Positions 32,021 to 40,750 of a DNA stretch of 45,842 nt are shown piece by piece (the first letter of the stretch is position 1; each line of letters begins with the position of its first letter). Both the position numbers and the translations under genes were made by a program. The stretch lies in NCBI GenBank assembly GCA_021736215.1, contig JAIPGI010000009.1, positions 1-45,842 on the forward strand. The letters are read 5' to 3'. Source of the DNA: Candidatus Altimarinota bacterium. Its GTDB lineage: Bacteria; Patescibacteriota; Gracilibacteria; UBA4473. The notes under the pieces were generated by a model. It did no database searches and was not told the origin of the DNA. It saw only the letters and a list, made by a program, of their open reading frames with translations.

Positions 32021-33758
32021 GAGAGGGGGAAGGAATTGTATCGGTACCAAACATCCAACGAATAAATCCCCAAAGTTTGGATTTATTTTCTAACCAATCC
32101 CAGTCGAGTTTTTCAAAGAAATACCAATTTTCGATGCCAGAAAAACGTTCACTATGAGATCGGATTTTTCCAAAATTTTCAGAAAATCCTTTGAGGTCCT
32201 GAGAGACGAGAATATTGTATTGAGGGGTGGCCAAAGTAACCGCTGGTATGATTTCCTCGAGTCGGTCATTGAGAGCAAACAAATCACTTTGGGCACCAGA
32301 AAAACGAACTTCATCGATTAAAAAATCCAGATCATCATGAGTAAGATTCGAGAGATTGAGTCCTCCCGATTGAGAAGAATGCCATGTCGAAAGAGAATCA
32401 AAATTTTTTGAAAAATTTTGCCCAAAGAGAACAACATCATAATCTCGTTTTTTGAGAGCCTCTTGGAAATCTGCACTGTCAAGGATTTCGAGTTGTACTT
32501 TTATATTCAATTCTTTTTCCCAAGTGCGGGCAATGCTTTGTGCAAAACGAGAATAGACTGGTGGAGCTGTTGCCGTGAGGAGGGTGATCACGACAGGAGA
32601 TCCATCACGTCCTTGAGTCCTAGTAGCCAAATTTTCATTATAAGGGAATCCTCCATCACGCAGATCAACTCTAGCCTGTGGAAAGTCCGCTTTATGCCAA
32701 CTATCGATTCCTTCGAAAAAGAAAAATGAATCAATTTGATTCCAACCCTTTTCTTTTTCCAAAATTTTTGCTTTATCGAGAGAATCTTTGAGAGCCGATC
32801 TCATCCCAGGTTTTGAAGTAAAAGGACGATCAAGATTGAAAAACAAAGCGGTAAATCGCGGCAAAATATATTCTCTTTTTTGGTATATTTGAGAAGAAGA
32901 TTGATTTAATTTTTTTTCAAACTGCTCCATGAAGACAAAAGGAATTTTAGAAAACAGGGTTGTATCTCCAGAAGCAGCGTTTAGATGTTGGAAACTCGGA
33001 TATACATAGAAAACCATTTGTTCGATATTTGGCTTTCCTGCGTAATAATATTTATTGGCGGTAAGAAAAATACGAAAAGATCCATCATCTGCTGGGATGA
33101 TATTTTTCAATTTATAGGGTCCAGCGCCTATAGGGTTTTTATTAAAAGGAAAATCCGGATCGGTAACTTCCTCGATAAGCGCATTTTTGAAATATTTGGC
33201 AGGTAAAATGGGAGTGGTAAGAAGAGAAAGAAAAAAGACATTCTGTTCGGGAAGCACAAATGCGATAGTGGATTTATCTACAATTTCTAAAGAAACGTAT
33301 TCAAAGGCATCTTGTAGTACTTTATTAGAAAATGCGGGATTCTGAATAACAGATTCAAAGGTAAAAAGAACGTCATCAACCATAACTGGATCACCACTTT
33401 GGAAGCGGGAAGATTGTTTCAAGGTCAAGAAGTACGTTTTGGAATCTTCCGAAATTCGAAATTCTGCTAGAGCATTTTCAATCTGTCCGGAAGCAGGATT
33501 ATAGCGGAGCAGTCCTTCGTATATCAATTGCGACAAATCTTGATCAAAAAGTGACTGATTGGAGGCAAGGGGATTGAGATTTTTAATAGTACCAATAGTT
33601 GATTCCGTAAAAATACCTCCAGTTGTTGGTACGAGATGGGAATGAGCAATGAAAAATTGGTGGTATAAAACAAGAAATCCAATGATTATCACTCCCAAAA
33701 CCCCTCCCACGACGTGCCACATCCGTGGCGATCGGAATCGAGAGAACGTTCGATGCAT
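32007..33758 (-). CDS. Membrane-anchored peptide ABC-transporter substrate-binding protein (family 5)
   Basis: A 583-residue SBP_bac_5 (OppA/DppA-type) protein. One N-terminal helix (about 13-35) anchors it instead of a lipobox Cys. GGIFTESTIGTIKNLNPLAS, QLIYEGLLRYNP, DVLFTFESV and NPIGAGPYKL are typical of the family. Such proteins capture oligopeptides outside the cell for import, a plausible nutrient route for a host-dependent bacterium. No permease or ATPase gene is adjacent, so its transporter partner must lie elsewhere. It starts 11 nt after secG and overlaps ruvX. Confidence 0.9.
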   Translation of the reverse strand: MHRTFSRFRSPRMWHVVGGVLGVIIIGFLVLYHQFFIAHSHLVPTTGGIFTESTIGTIKNLNPLASNQSLFDQDLSQLIYEGLLRYNPASGQIENALAEFRISEDSKTYFLTLKQSSRFQSGDPVMVDDVLFTFESVIQNPAFSNKVLQDAFEYVSLEIVDKSTIAFVLPEQNVFFLSLLTTPILPAKYFKNALIEEVTDPDFPFNKNPIGAGPYKLKNIIPADDGSFRIFLTANKYYYAGKPNIEQMVFYVYPSFQHLNAASGDTTLFSKIPFVFMEQFEKKLNQSSSQIYQKREYILPRFTALFFNLDRPFTSKPGMRSALKDSLDKAKILEKEKGWNQIDSFFFFEGIDSWHKADFPQARVDLRDGGFPYNENLATRTQGRDGSPVVITLLTATAPPVYSRFAQSIARTWEKELNIKVQLEILDSADFQEALKKRDYDVVLFGQNFSKNFDSLSTWHSSQSGGLNLSNLTHDDLDFLIDEVRFSGAQSDLFALNDRLEEIIPAVTLATPQYNILVSQDLKGFSENFGKIRSHSERFSGIENWYFFEKLDWDWLENKSKLWGFIRWMFGTDTIPSPSHEAS

Positions 33759-33769
33759 AAGAGTGATGT

Positions 33770-33985
33770 TTAAGCAAAAAACATAGCATATATGCCTCCC
33801 CCAATAAACAAAATGGACAAGACAATAGTCGCCTGATGGAGAAATTTATCAGCTCCTCGGCGAGTTTGTATAATATCATCACCCCCATCTCCCCCCATCA
33901 TAGAACCAAGTGTAGCATTTTTTTGTTGGAGAAGGACAACACCGATAAAAAGAATAGTAACGATGACAAAAGCCGTTTGAAACAT
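33770..33985 (-). CDS. secG: Protein translocase subunit SecG
   Basis: A 71-residue protein with two helices (about 4-24 and 50-70) and the conserved FIGVVLLQQKNATLGSMMGG linker. It supports SecYEG in protein export. First gene of an operon with the peptide-binding protein and ruvX, read from TTGAAA (34033-34038), 16 nt, TACAAT (34011-34016), with a leader of about 18 nt. Confidence 0.93.
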   Translation of the reverse strand: MFQTAFVIVTILFIGVVLLQQKNATLGSMMGGDGGDDIIQTRRGADKFLHQATIVLSILFIGGGIYAMFFA

Positions 33986-34107
33986 AGACTGGATTTAATA
34001 AATCGGGTGGATTGTAGAAGTTCAAACAGAATTTTCAAGGTAAAAAACATATTCCCCAGTTCCTTCTCCAAAAATCAACAGAAAGACTATTTTCAAAAAG
34101 AAGGGAT

Positions 34108-34485
34108 TTATTCATGAATAATGTGCAAAAGCCAGTTGAGAAAGGACAAGAAAATTCCAGAAATAACATATGTCTGAAAACCTTGGATATGGAGTGATGT
34201 ATTGAAAAGATCCAAGAGATTTACACTGTATTGTAAGGCCCAGAGTAAGAAAGCGTTTATAATAAGACCAAAAAATCCCAAACTCAAAATACGAAGAGGT
34301 AGGGTAATAAGACTCACTAGGGGACGCAGAAAAATATTGAGAATTCCAAACACGCTCGCAATATACAGATAAGCATGAAGTCCACCTGAAACAATGAGTT
34401 CTCCCGTGAATAATTTTGTATCCAAAACCCAAAAAGCTACAGCATTTACAGCGATAACGAAACAGATTTTGAAAAAGAAACGCAT
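34108..34485 (-). CDS. Phage holin family 4-type (PF04020-like) membrane protein
   Basis: About 125 residues from ATG 34485, with four membrane helices; LRPLVSLITLPLRILSLGFFGLIINAF is diagnostic of the family, which is common in non-phage genomes and of unknown function. I prefer ATG 34485 to the GTG at 34506, because that GTG lies at the predicted transcription start (TTGACT, 18 nt, TAATTC at 34509-34538), with GAGG as a weak ribosome-binding site. Divergent from proB. Confidence 0.8.
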   Translation of the reverse strand: MRFFFKICFVIAVNAVAFWVLDTKLFTGELIVSGGLHAYLYIASVFGILNIFLRPLVSLITLPLRILSLGFFGLIINAFLLWALQYSVNLLDLFNTSLHIQGFQTYVISGIFLSFLNWLLHIIHE

Positions 34486-34508
34486 AGGATTTAAGAGAGG
34501 CCTCACTT

Positions 34509-34551
34509 GAATTATTTCTTCTTTGGCAAAAAAGTCAAAATCTGCTACAAC
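34509..34551. promoter_or_regulatory. Overlapping divergent promoters of the holin-like gene and proB
   Basis: Plus (proB): TTGGCA (34523-34528), 17 nt, TACAAC (34546-34551). Minus: TTGACT (34533-34538), 18 nt, TAATTC (34509-34514). The sites interlock, so the two genes should compete. Confidence 0.6.
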
Positions 34552-34559
34552 AAGATCCG

Positions 34560-35600
34560 ATGAAAAAGGTTCTCGTTCTCAAGGTCGGAACAGCCGCTAT
34601 CACTAATGGCTATGGGGATATCGAAGAGGTTGTCGTTGAAAATATCTGTCAGCAGCTTTCTATTTTGCACAACAAATATAATGTTATTCTCGTATCTTCA
34701 GGGGCAGTAGGGGCTGGAAAAAAATACCTTCAGAACTACGCGGGGAGCATTACCGAAAAAAAAGCTGCTGCAGCTCTTGGAAATCCACGACTTATACAGA
34801 AATATGCCGAATTTTTTCAACACAGCCAAGTGGGGGTAGCACAGGTATTGTGCGAACGACACCATTTTTCTAATAGAAAACAGTTTCTCCAACTTCGTTC
34901 AACATGTGAAGCACTGTGGGAAAATAATATTATACCGATTATTAATGAAAACGATGTTATCTCAGATCATTCCCTGAAATTTTCTGATAATGATGAGATG
35001 GCAACACTTTTGGCGATAGGATTTTCGGCAGAAAAATTGCTTTTTGGGAGTTCGATGCCAGGGTTACTCGATGGAGAAGAGGTAATTCCTCGTATTGAAA
35101 AATTTAGTGCTGAGATTTTTTCTTGTGCCAAACCAGGAACATCAAGAGGAGGACTCGGGGGAATGATTTCAAAACTCTCTTGTACTAGACTTGCAACAAA
35201 TTTCGGAACAACGGTTGTAATTTTTGATGTGCGAAAAGATGGGAATATATTGCGAGCAGAGCAATTCCAAACGGGAACTGTTTGTTCGGCGCAACTTTGT
35301 AATATTTCTGCTCACAAAAAATGGATGGCGACTGGTAGTCTTCCAACGGGAAGAGTTGTGATTGATCTAGGAGCTGCTGAGGCTTTGAAGAAAAGGAAAA
35401 GTCTTCTTTTGGTGGGAGTCAAATCAGTCGAAGGGGATTTTGAAAAAGGAGATATTATAGAAATCTATGTAGATGGTATGGAAGGGGTAGAGGATGTATT
35501 TGCGGTAGCCAGAGCGAAGATATCCTTTAGTGATTTTGAATCGAATAAAAAGCAAAAAAATGTCGAAATTGCCCATGCAAACGAAATTGTCATATTCTAG
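34560..35600 (+). CDS. proB: Glutamate 5-kinase with PUA domain
   Basis: Phosphorylates glutamate in the first step of proline synthesis. A 346-residue protein: amino-acid kinase domain (about 1-255) with VLKVGTAAIT near the start, VSSGAVGAGK, INENDVIS and RGGLGGMISK, then a C-terminal PUA domain (about 260-340, with SLPTGRVVIDLGAAEALKKR). The predicted -10 box ends 8 nt before the ATG, so the mRNA is leaderless. First of three proline genes here, separated from proA by a 320-bp gap with repeats. Confidence 0.94.
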   Translation: MKKVLVLKVGTAAITNGYGDIEEVVVENICQQLSILHNKYNVILVSSGAVGAGKKYLQNYAGSITEKKAAAALGNPRLIQKYAEFFQHSQVGVAQVLCERHHFSNRKQFLQLRSTCEALWENNIIPIINENDVISDHSLKFSDNDEMATLLAIGFSAEKLLFGSSMPGLLDGEEVIPRIEKFSAEIFSCAKPGTSRGGLGGMISKLSCTRLATNFGTTVVIFDVRKDGNILRAEQFQTGTVCSAQLCNISAHKKWMATGSLPTGRVVIDLGAAEALKKRKSLLLVGVKSVEGDFEKGDIIEIYVDGMEGVEDVFAVARAKISFSDFESNKKQKNVEIAHANEIVIF

Positions 35601-35766
35601 TCCAGAGGATTGAGCGAAATATGAAAACTCGCGTAGAACCAGTCTTGTTCTATCCGTAACGAAATTATGTTTTACCGGATTACATTTAATATATCCCTCA
35701 ATATTTTTTAAATATGCTTTTTTCGCAATTGCTTTAGCTTTAAACCTCCCTTAAAAAACGGGATAT

Positions 35767-35782
35767 TTGAGTCCGGACTCAA
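35767..35782. repeat. Perfect 16-bp palindrome TTGAGTCC-GGACTCAA
   Basis: Core AGTCCGGACT is shared with the in-gene element at 23338-23349. It lies just upstream (on the minus strand) of the RAYT remnant. Confidence 0.75.
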
Positions 35783-35885
35783 GAACTCCTAAAAGAATGT
35801 AGAAATGGTTTGGAAAAAGAGAAAAAGTAAGAATCTTTCTACTTGGCATGATTTCAATCATGATTTACATTACAATCGCTTTGTT

Positions 35886-35914
35886 TTGAGGACAAACGAG
35901 GATTTAAATAAAAT
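35886..35914 (+). promoter_or_regulatory. proA promoter, leaderless layout
   Basis: TTGAGG (35886-35891), 17 nt, TAAAAT (35909-35914), then 6 nt to ATG 35921. There is no Shine-Dalgarno. Confidence 0.6.
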
Positions 35915-35920
35915 TTCATC

Positions 35921-37171
35921 ATGCATTCTATTCAACCACTTCTTCAACAAACACATAAAGCATCTCATCAGATTGCTCAGCTTTCCGATGAAAAAAGAAA
36001 ACAGCTTGTCGAGGCTATTGCTGATGCAGTTGAAAATGGGACGAAAGAGATTCTGATTGCCAATCAGAAGGATGCTGCAAAAATGGACGATAATGACCCC
36101 AAAAAAGATCGATTACTTTTGAGCGATGAGCGGATTAAAGGAATCGCTCATGATGCGCGTACTGTTGCGGGGTTACCTGATCCCACAGGCAGAGTTCTCG
36201 TAGAGAGAATGCTTGATAATGGAATACAACTCCAAAAACGAACAGTTTCCTTGGGCGTTGTGGGGGTGATTTATGAATCTCGTCCCAATGTAACCCTTGA
36301 TGTGGCGGTTTTGGCATTGCGATCAGGAAATGCGGTCGTGCTCCGAGGGGGATCTGACGCGGAAAATTCCAATAAAGCAATCGTGAAAATAATTCATAAA
36401 GTGTTGGAACAATTCGCATTGAACACAAATATTGTTCAATTATTGCCCACCGATAGAATCTTTGTCAAAGAGCTCCTCGAAGCGGAAAAATACGTAGACA
36501 TTATCATTCCTCGAGGAAGTGCGAACCTTATTCAATTCGTTCGAGACAACGCAAAAATCCCGACTATTGAAACGGGAGCTGGGGTGTGCCACACATTTGT
36601 GGAGGCTTCAGCAGATTTAAAGAAAGCAAAAGACATTATTCTCAATGCGAAGCTTCAGAGACCCTCTGTCTGCAATGCGTTGGATACAATTCTTGTTCAG
36701 AAAGAAAATTATGCACAATTTTTGCCCATGCTGGTTGAAGAATTTTCAAGAAATTCGGTTGAAATATTTGCTGATGAGCAGTCTTACGAAGTTTTGCACA
36801 AAGCGAAATACCCATATTTACAAAAAGCAAAACAAGAAGATTTTGGACGAGAATTTCTTTCGCTGAAATGTTCCGTAAAAGTGGTGAATAGTTTTGATGA
36901 GGCTCTTGATCATATTGCTCGTTATTCATCAAAACATTCAGAAGCAATTGTTTCTGAAGATAAAAAACAGTGCGAGCGTTTCTTGGCAGAAGTGGATGCG
37001 GCAGCGGTGTACTCTAACGCTTCCACTCGATTTACTGATGGGGCAATTTTTGGTCTGGGGGCAGAGATTGGTATCTCAACTCAGAAACTCCATGCGAGAG
37101 GTCCTTTTGCACTCGAAAAACTTACGACAGAGAAGTGGGTTTTGAGAGGCGATGGACAAGTGAGGCAATAA
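35921..37171 (+). CDS. proA: Glutamate-5-semialdehyde dehydrogenase
   Basis: A 416-residue NADPH-dependent reductase of gamma-glutamyl phosphate, second step of proline synthesis. Characteristic stretches: GVVGVIYESRPNVTLDVAVL, LRSGNAVVLRGGSDA, VDIIIPRGSANLIQFV, a catalytic-Cys region in LNAKLQRPSVCNALDTILV, and YSNASTRFTDGAIFGLGAEI near the end. Length is normal. It has its own promoter, so proB and proA are not a tight operon. Confidence 0.96.
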   Translation: MHSIQPLLQQTHKASHQIAQLSDEKRKQLVEAIADAVENGTKEILIANQKDAAKMDDNDPKKDRLLLSDERIKGIAHDARTVAGLPDPTGRVLVERMLDNGIQLQKRTVSLGVVGVIYESRPNVTLDVAVLALRSGNAVVLRGGSDAENSNKAIVKIIHKVLEQFALNTNIVQLLPTDRIFVKELLEAEKYVDIIIPRGSANLIQFVRDNAKIPTIETGAGVCHTFVEASADLKKAKDIILNAKLQRPSVCNALDTILVQKENYAQFLPMLVEEFSRNSVEIFADEQSYEVLHKAKYPYLQKAKQEDFGREFLSLKCSVKVVNSFDEALDHIARYSSKHSEAIVSEDKKQCERFLAEVDAAAVYSNASTRFTDGAIFGLGAEIGISTQKLHARGPFALEKLTTEKWVLRGDGQVRQ

Positions 37172-37262
37172 ATAATGAATAATGAGCAATGAGGAATGAA
37201 GAATAACAAAATTCTCTCTAAACTATGAACTCTAAACTATGAACTCTAAACTCTAAACTACC
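37172..37262. repeat. AT-rich repeat tract between proA and proC
   Basis: AATAATGAATAATGAGCAAT-type units (37171-37206) are followed by tandem CTCTAAACTATGAA units (about 37215-37260). The first kind recurs at 18660-18690, 22628-22660, 38380-38410 and 40764-40790. Confidence 0.7.
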
Positions 37263-37266
37263 CTCA

Positions 37267-38067
37267 ATGAAACTTGGATTTTTCGGCTGCGGAAATATGG
37301 GAGAAGCATTTCTCAAAAGCATCCTCTCTCAGAAGGTTTTTGAATCTCAAGATATTATCGTTTGTAATCGTGAAGCAGAAAAAAACAACCGTCTTGCCAA
37401 ACAATATAATGTTAAGACAACCCTTGCCCCATCAGGCTTGCAAGATTGTGATATATTGATGGTCGCATTTAAACCGCAAAATTTAGCCGAGATATCTTTT
37501 GTTCCACGAAAAGGAATGGTCGTCGTCTCAATGCTCGCTGGCAAAACCATTGAAAAAGTTCAAGAAAAATTTATGAACACAAAAATTGTTCGTATTATGC
37601 CAAATCTTGGTCAATTTGTTGATTTCGGTGTTACGGGAGTGGTCTTCGACCCTACTACGAACTTTGAAGATGTCGAGAGAGAAATCGTCTTCTTGATTCT
37701 CGAATCAGGTGGGAAAGTCCTTGAGTTAGAAACGGAAACAAGGCTTGATCAATTGTCCACGATTTCCGGTTCGGGTCCAGCGTATTTTTTTCTCTTTGCA
37801 GAAAAGCTTGTCGAAGCCGCACAGAAGTATGGATTTTCTGAAGAGGAAGCAGATTTACTCGTGAGGCAGACTTTTTTGGGATCCGCAGAAATTGCGAAAC
37901 AGAATCCCGATAATACATTTGCTCTCTGGCGAGAAAAAGTGACTTCCCCCAAAGGAACCACCGAGCAAGCGATTCGAGTATTTGAAGAAGCAGATTTGGG
38001 AAAGATTGTTGAGGAGGCAGCTTTCGCCGCACTCAAACGCACCCAAGAACTCTCTCAAGAACAATGA
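37267..38067 (+). CDS. proC: Pyrroline-5-carboxylate reductase
   Basis: A 266-residue NAD(P)H-dependent enzyme for the last step of proline synthesis. The N-terminal nucleotide-binding motif is GFFGCGNMGEAFL (residues about 4-16), followed by VAFKPQNL and VVSMLAGKTIEKV; the C-terminal catalytic/dimer region has ISGSGPAYFFLFAEKLVEAA and TSPKGTTEQAI. Its TGA stop overlaps the ATG of the TfoX-like gene by four nt (ATGA). Confidence 0.95.
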   Translation: MKLGFFGCGNMGEAFLKSILSQKVFESQDIIVCNREAEKNNRLAKQYNVKTTLAPSGLQDCDILMVAFKPQNLAEISFVPRKGMVVVSMLAGKTIEKVQEKFMNTKIVRIMPNLGQFVDFGVTGVVFDPTTNFEDVEREIVFLILESGGKVLELETETRLDQLSTISGSGPAYFFLFAEKLVEAAQKYGFSEEEADLLVRQTFLGSAEIAKQNPDNTFALWREKVTSPKGTTEQAIRVFEEADLGKIVEEAAFAALKRTQELSQEQ

Positions 38068-38342
38068 GTATCAAAGAACTTGAAAGTATCAAAAATATTG
38101 GACCATCTTGTGCTCTCAGGATTCATAGAGCGGGGATTGAGAATTTGGATCAGATGCAACACTTGGGGACGGAAGAAGTATTTTTGCGTGTTTTTGAAGC
38201 CAATGGCAGGGGATCCATTATGTGTACTTGTTTCCTTTATGCCATTGAAGGAGCCATTACCAATACCAAATGGCACGAAATTCCAAACACGCGAAAAGCC
38301 CAGTTGAAAAAATTCATGAAAGATTTTCGGAAAAACTTGTAA
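38064..38342 (+). CDS. TfoX C-terminal domain protein
   Basis: A 92-residue protein matching the TfoX_C domain (ELESIKNIGPSCALRIHRAG, NLDQMQHLG), a helix-hairpin-helix-like fold found in the competence regulator TfoX/Sxy and in stand-alone proteins. The TfoX N-domain is missing, so no competence role can be claimed. It is translationally coupled to proC through an ATGA overlap. Confidence 0.85.
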   Translation: MSIKELESIKNIGPSCALRIHRAGIENLDQMQHLGTEEVFLRVFEANGRGSIMCTCFLYAIEGAITNTKWHEIPNTRKAQLKKFMKDFRKNL

Positions 38343-38745
38343 TATCAACTCCACACTAGTTCCGAAAAAAGAACAACAATGATTAATGAGTAATTAATAA
38401 TGAGTAATGTGGAAAAGTATTCTTCCTCTCCCTTGGGGAGAGGAGTGAGGAAAGGGATTTTTGCTCCTTGCAAGGAAAAAGTTCAAACTCAAAGTATCCC
38501 CGAGTTCGAACTTAAAAAAAATTCCCTTGTAGGAGCGGGTGTTCCGTAGGACACATGGGTTCATGACATTTTCTCCAGAGAAATGTCACCGAACCAGTGG
38601 GATACTCCACACTAGTTCCGACAAAGTTTACAAAACACGAGAAATTGAAGTTTTTTGCACAAGTGAATAAAAATCCTCCTTCTTTTCGCGATGAGAAATT
38701 TCCTCCCCCTTTGCCAAAGGGGGAAGGTAAGGGGAATTTTGTTTC
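38343..38745. other. 403-bp intergenic region with direct repeats and hairpins
   Basis: No gene is visible. It holds an 18-bp direct repeat ACTCCACACTAGTTCCGA at 38348-38365 and 38604-38621. Other features are an AATAATGAGTAAT tract (38378-38410) and hairpins CCTCTCCC-TTG-GGGAGAGG (38425-38443) and CCCCCTTT-GCC-AAAGGGGG (38705-38723). A larger nested hairpin lies at 38558-38595 (GGTTC/GAACC outside, GACATTTTCTC/GAGAAATGTC inside with one bulge). Confidence 0.65.
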
Positions 38746-39084
38746 CTAAATATTGTCTTTTCCCAAGTCTTTAAGCTCTTTACTCAAGAAATAGGTCAGG
38801 ATTATTCGAATAATTACTACAGTAAAAAGTCCTGCCAAATCTAACCAAAATTCATCTTTTTTATCCAAAAGAATTGTGTCGATGATGTCTTTCCCCACCA
38901 AAAAATCTAGTCCGAGGATCAAATGAGACCCCAATGTCGCACGAACGTGTGGATACCTCTTTGTATGATATTCAGCGAAATATTCCCAAGCACCTCGTAA
39001 GGCTCCTATAAGAATAATAGAAATTCCCATAAGGCCAATGCCGAGCGACATCCACCGTACTGATTCCAAAATCATTTCACGCAT
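38746..39084 (-). CDS. DUF1622 membrane protein
   Basis: A 112-residue protein with three helices and the family pattern ILIGALRGAWEYFAEYHTKR plus LGSHLILGLDFLVGKDIIDT. Function is unknown. TTGTTT (39113-39118), 16 nt, TACAAT (39091-39096) ends 6 nt before ATG 39084, placing the transcription start on the ATG. Confidence 0.85.
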   Translation of the reverse strand: MREMILESVRWMSLGIGLMGISIILIGALRGAWEYFAEYHTKRYPHVRATLGSHLILGLDFLVGKDIIDTILLDKKDEFWLDLAGLFTVVIIRIILTYFLSKELKDLGKDNI

Positions 39085-39294
39085 CAGATTATTGTACCAT
39101 AAAATAGATTTAAAACAAAGTCATTCTGGCTTGACCAGAATCCTGAGCGTTTAGCAACTCTTCGCAGAGTCATTAAGAGGAACAAAAAGATAGTTCGTTT
39201 CACTCAGCAAGACATAAAAGCGGACGCTTCTGATCCTCGACACCCTCTACGCCATAGCTACGCAGCGGCGAAAGCGAGAATGACTACTAAAAAA

Positions 39295-39816
39295 TTATTC
39301 ACACTCTTTTTGACACGCTTCGAGCGACGGAAATGGAATTTCAGCGTCACATCCAATAACATTTTTTTGAGCACATTTTTGTCCGTCGAATTCATATCCT
39401 TCGAAAAATGCTTCACAGTTTCCAATACTTGTAACATGAGCTTGGCAGTTTCCAGTGACGGAAGTATCAGGCTTGCAGAATCCAGCGCCTATGATTTCGG
39501 CTCCGTGTCGACGAGCTTCGCACTCATTTAAATATCCATTTTTATTATCTCCCTTGCGTCCACAAACAGGAGCCTGAATGGGCTCACAGATGAGGTTTTT
39601 ATCAATCACAGTTTCGACACATTTTCCACTAGAATCAGGGTATGTACCATCAAATTTACATTCAAGTCCTGCACCACATCGGATATTGGCAATGCCTCCA
39701 CACATCTCTCCAACCCCCACAGTATCTACAGGAGTTCCTTCTACATCCATGTGATCGCCAACATTTGTACATCCACAAAGAACTAACGCGAAAGCAATGA
39801 TATACAATTTTTTCAT
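39295..39816 (-). CDS. Lipoprotein with IGFBP-like, Kazal-like and Kunitz-like modules
   Basis: From ATG 39816 the protein (173 residues) starts MKKLYIIAFALVLCGCTN, a lipoprotein signal with the lipobox LCGC. Three Cys-rich modules follow: CGGIANIRCGAGLECKFDG (IGFBP/antistasin-like); CEPIQAPVCGRKGDNKNGYL continuing NECEARRHGAEIIGAGFC (Kazal-like); and NCQAHVTSIGNCEAFFEGYE through FPSLEACQKEC. The last has Cys spacings 9-13-7-11-3, close to the Kunitz/BPTI pattern 8-15-7-12-3. Kazal and Kunitz modules inhibit serine proteases; an inhibitory role against host or prey proteases is an inference. Confidence 0.8.
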   Translation of the reverse strand: MKKLYIIAFALVLCGCTNVGDHMDVEGTPVDTVGVGEMCGGIANIRCGAGLECKFDGTYPDSSGKCVETVIDKNLICEPIQAPVCGRKGDNKNGYLNECEARRHGAEIIGAGFCKPDTSVTGNCQAHVTSIGNCEAFFEGYEFDGQKCAQKNVIGCDAEIPFPSLEACQKECE

Positions 39817-39855
39817 CGAGAAGAGTCTATTCTGTGCAAAATATAAATCAAACAA

Positions 39856-40269
39856 TTATTGATTAGGACTATATTCTCTTCCCTTGAGTTTTCGAACTTG
39901 TTGTTTGTAGGAAGTTGTGCCGGTTTGCCTATCAGTACTGCGACGGATACTGTTTGTCCCATCAGCCTTTTGATCAAGTCGATTTTGCCCAGAAAGAGTT
40001 GTATCGTTATGTCTATCAATACCAAAACGTACTCTTGCAGGACCATATATTTGAGCATCACTAGGAGCGATTTGAGTTTCTGCCTTCTTTCTTTGAATTT
40101 TGGTATTGTTACTTTTTCCCTGAAAAGCACGAATACCAAATCGTTGTTGTCGATTTTGTCTCACCGTATCTGCTTGTGAAGAACTCATAACATTGTTTTG
40201 TATAGCATTGCTAATGAAGATCGGCACCAGAATCATAAATGCCAGGAAAACGGAAGAAATAATTTTCAT
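39856..40269 (-). CDS. Secreted basic, low-complexity protein, unknown
   Basis: About 137 residues from ATG 40269, with a signal peptide (MKIISSVFLAFMILVPIFIS) and a Gln/Arg/Asn-rich tail without recognisable domain. A TTG start at 40278 would only add three residues. It lies 40 nt upstream of the Kazal/Kunitz-like lipoprotein gene, in the same direction, and may be co-transcribed. Confidence 0.65.
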   Translation of the reverse strand: MKIISSVFLAFMILVPIFISNAIQNNVMSSSQADTVRQNRQQRFGIRAFQGKSNNTKIQRKKAETQIAPSDAQIYGPARVRFGIDRHNDTTLSGQNRLDQKADGTNSIRRSTDRQTGTTSYKQQVRKLKGREYSPNQ

Positions 40270-40396
40270 GGGGAACAAAGAAAGAAATAATGAAAAGCGT
40301 CCTTCACCCTAGAAATCTTGAACAAAGAAGTCAAAATTTTTTATAAGAGAACCTTCCAGATTCTTGGTATAAGTTATTCTTTTCTTTTGTCAAAAA

Positions 40397-40750
40397 TTAT
40401 TGTTTTAATATTTCTTTTCCGAGTTCTTTTGTAATATCTGACTGAATTTTGTACAAATATAATTCGATAATGGGGTCTGATTTTTCAACCATTTTTTCGA
40501 CAAAACTCACTTCACTTAATTGGCGAATACTCGCTGAAAGCAAGAAAGAAACTAGCGATATTGCTATGCCAGTAAGAAGAAGAAGTCCCCACACATAAAG
40601 TACGAGTTTCAGAACCGTCACCAATGCTTGCCAAAAAAGGTTAAATAGAAACCCAATACCTTTCCCTATGCTTTTACAAAGCACATTGAGTCCGTGCCAA
40701 AACTCACCCCAAAAGCTAAATTCTGTTTCTGATACATCTTTTTTTACCAT
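40397..40750 (-). CDS. Small membrane protein, unknown
   Basis: About 117 residues from ATG 40750, with two helices (about 30-75) and a polar helical tail. Family unknown. TTGCTC (40781-40786), 16 nt, TAAAAT (40759-40764) ends 8 nt before the ATG; both boxes are built from an AATGAGCAAT-type repeat tract. Confidence 0.65.
   Translation of the reverse strand: MVKKDVSETEFSFWGEFWHGLNVLCKSIGKGIGFLFNLFWQALVTVLKLVLYVWGLLLLTGIAISLVSFLLSASIRQLSEVSFVEKMVEKSDPIIELYLYKIQSDITKELGKEILKQ

Larger units (their letters stand above)
35601..35920. other. proB-proA intergenic region with transposase remnant
   Basis: On the minus strand, about 35583-35730 reads AYLKNIEGYIKCNPVKHNFV followed by TDRTRLVLREF, which resembles the C-terminal NPVKxxxV region of RAYT transposases, without any intact gene. 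A 16-bp palindrome (35767-35782) and the proA promoter (35886-35914) follow. No other gene is visible. Confidence 0.5.

Noticed and set aside
34108-34485. Phage holin function
   Set aside because: The PF04020-like family is named for holins but is widespread in genomes without phage context; no endolysin adjoins it.
37267-38067. Recoded UGA (Gracilibacteria/SR1 code)
   Set aside because: proC and the U32 gene end at UGA in the expected place and reading through gives no conserved sequence.
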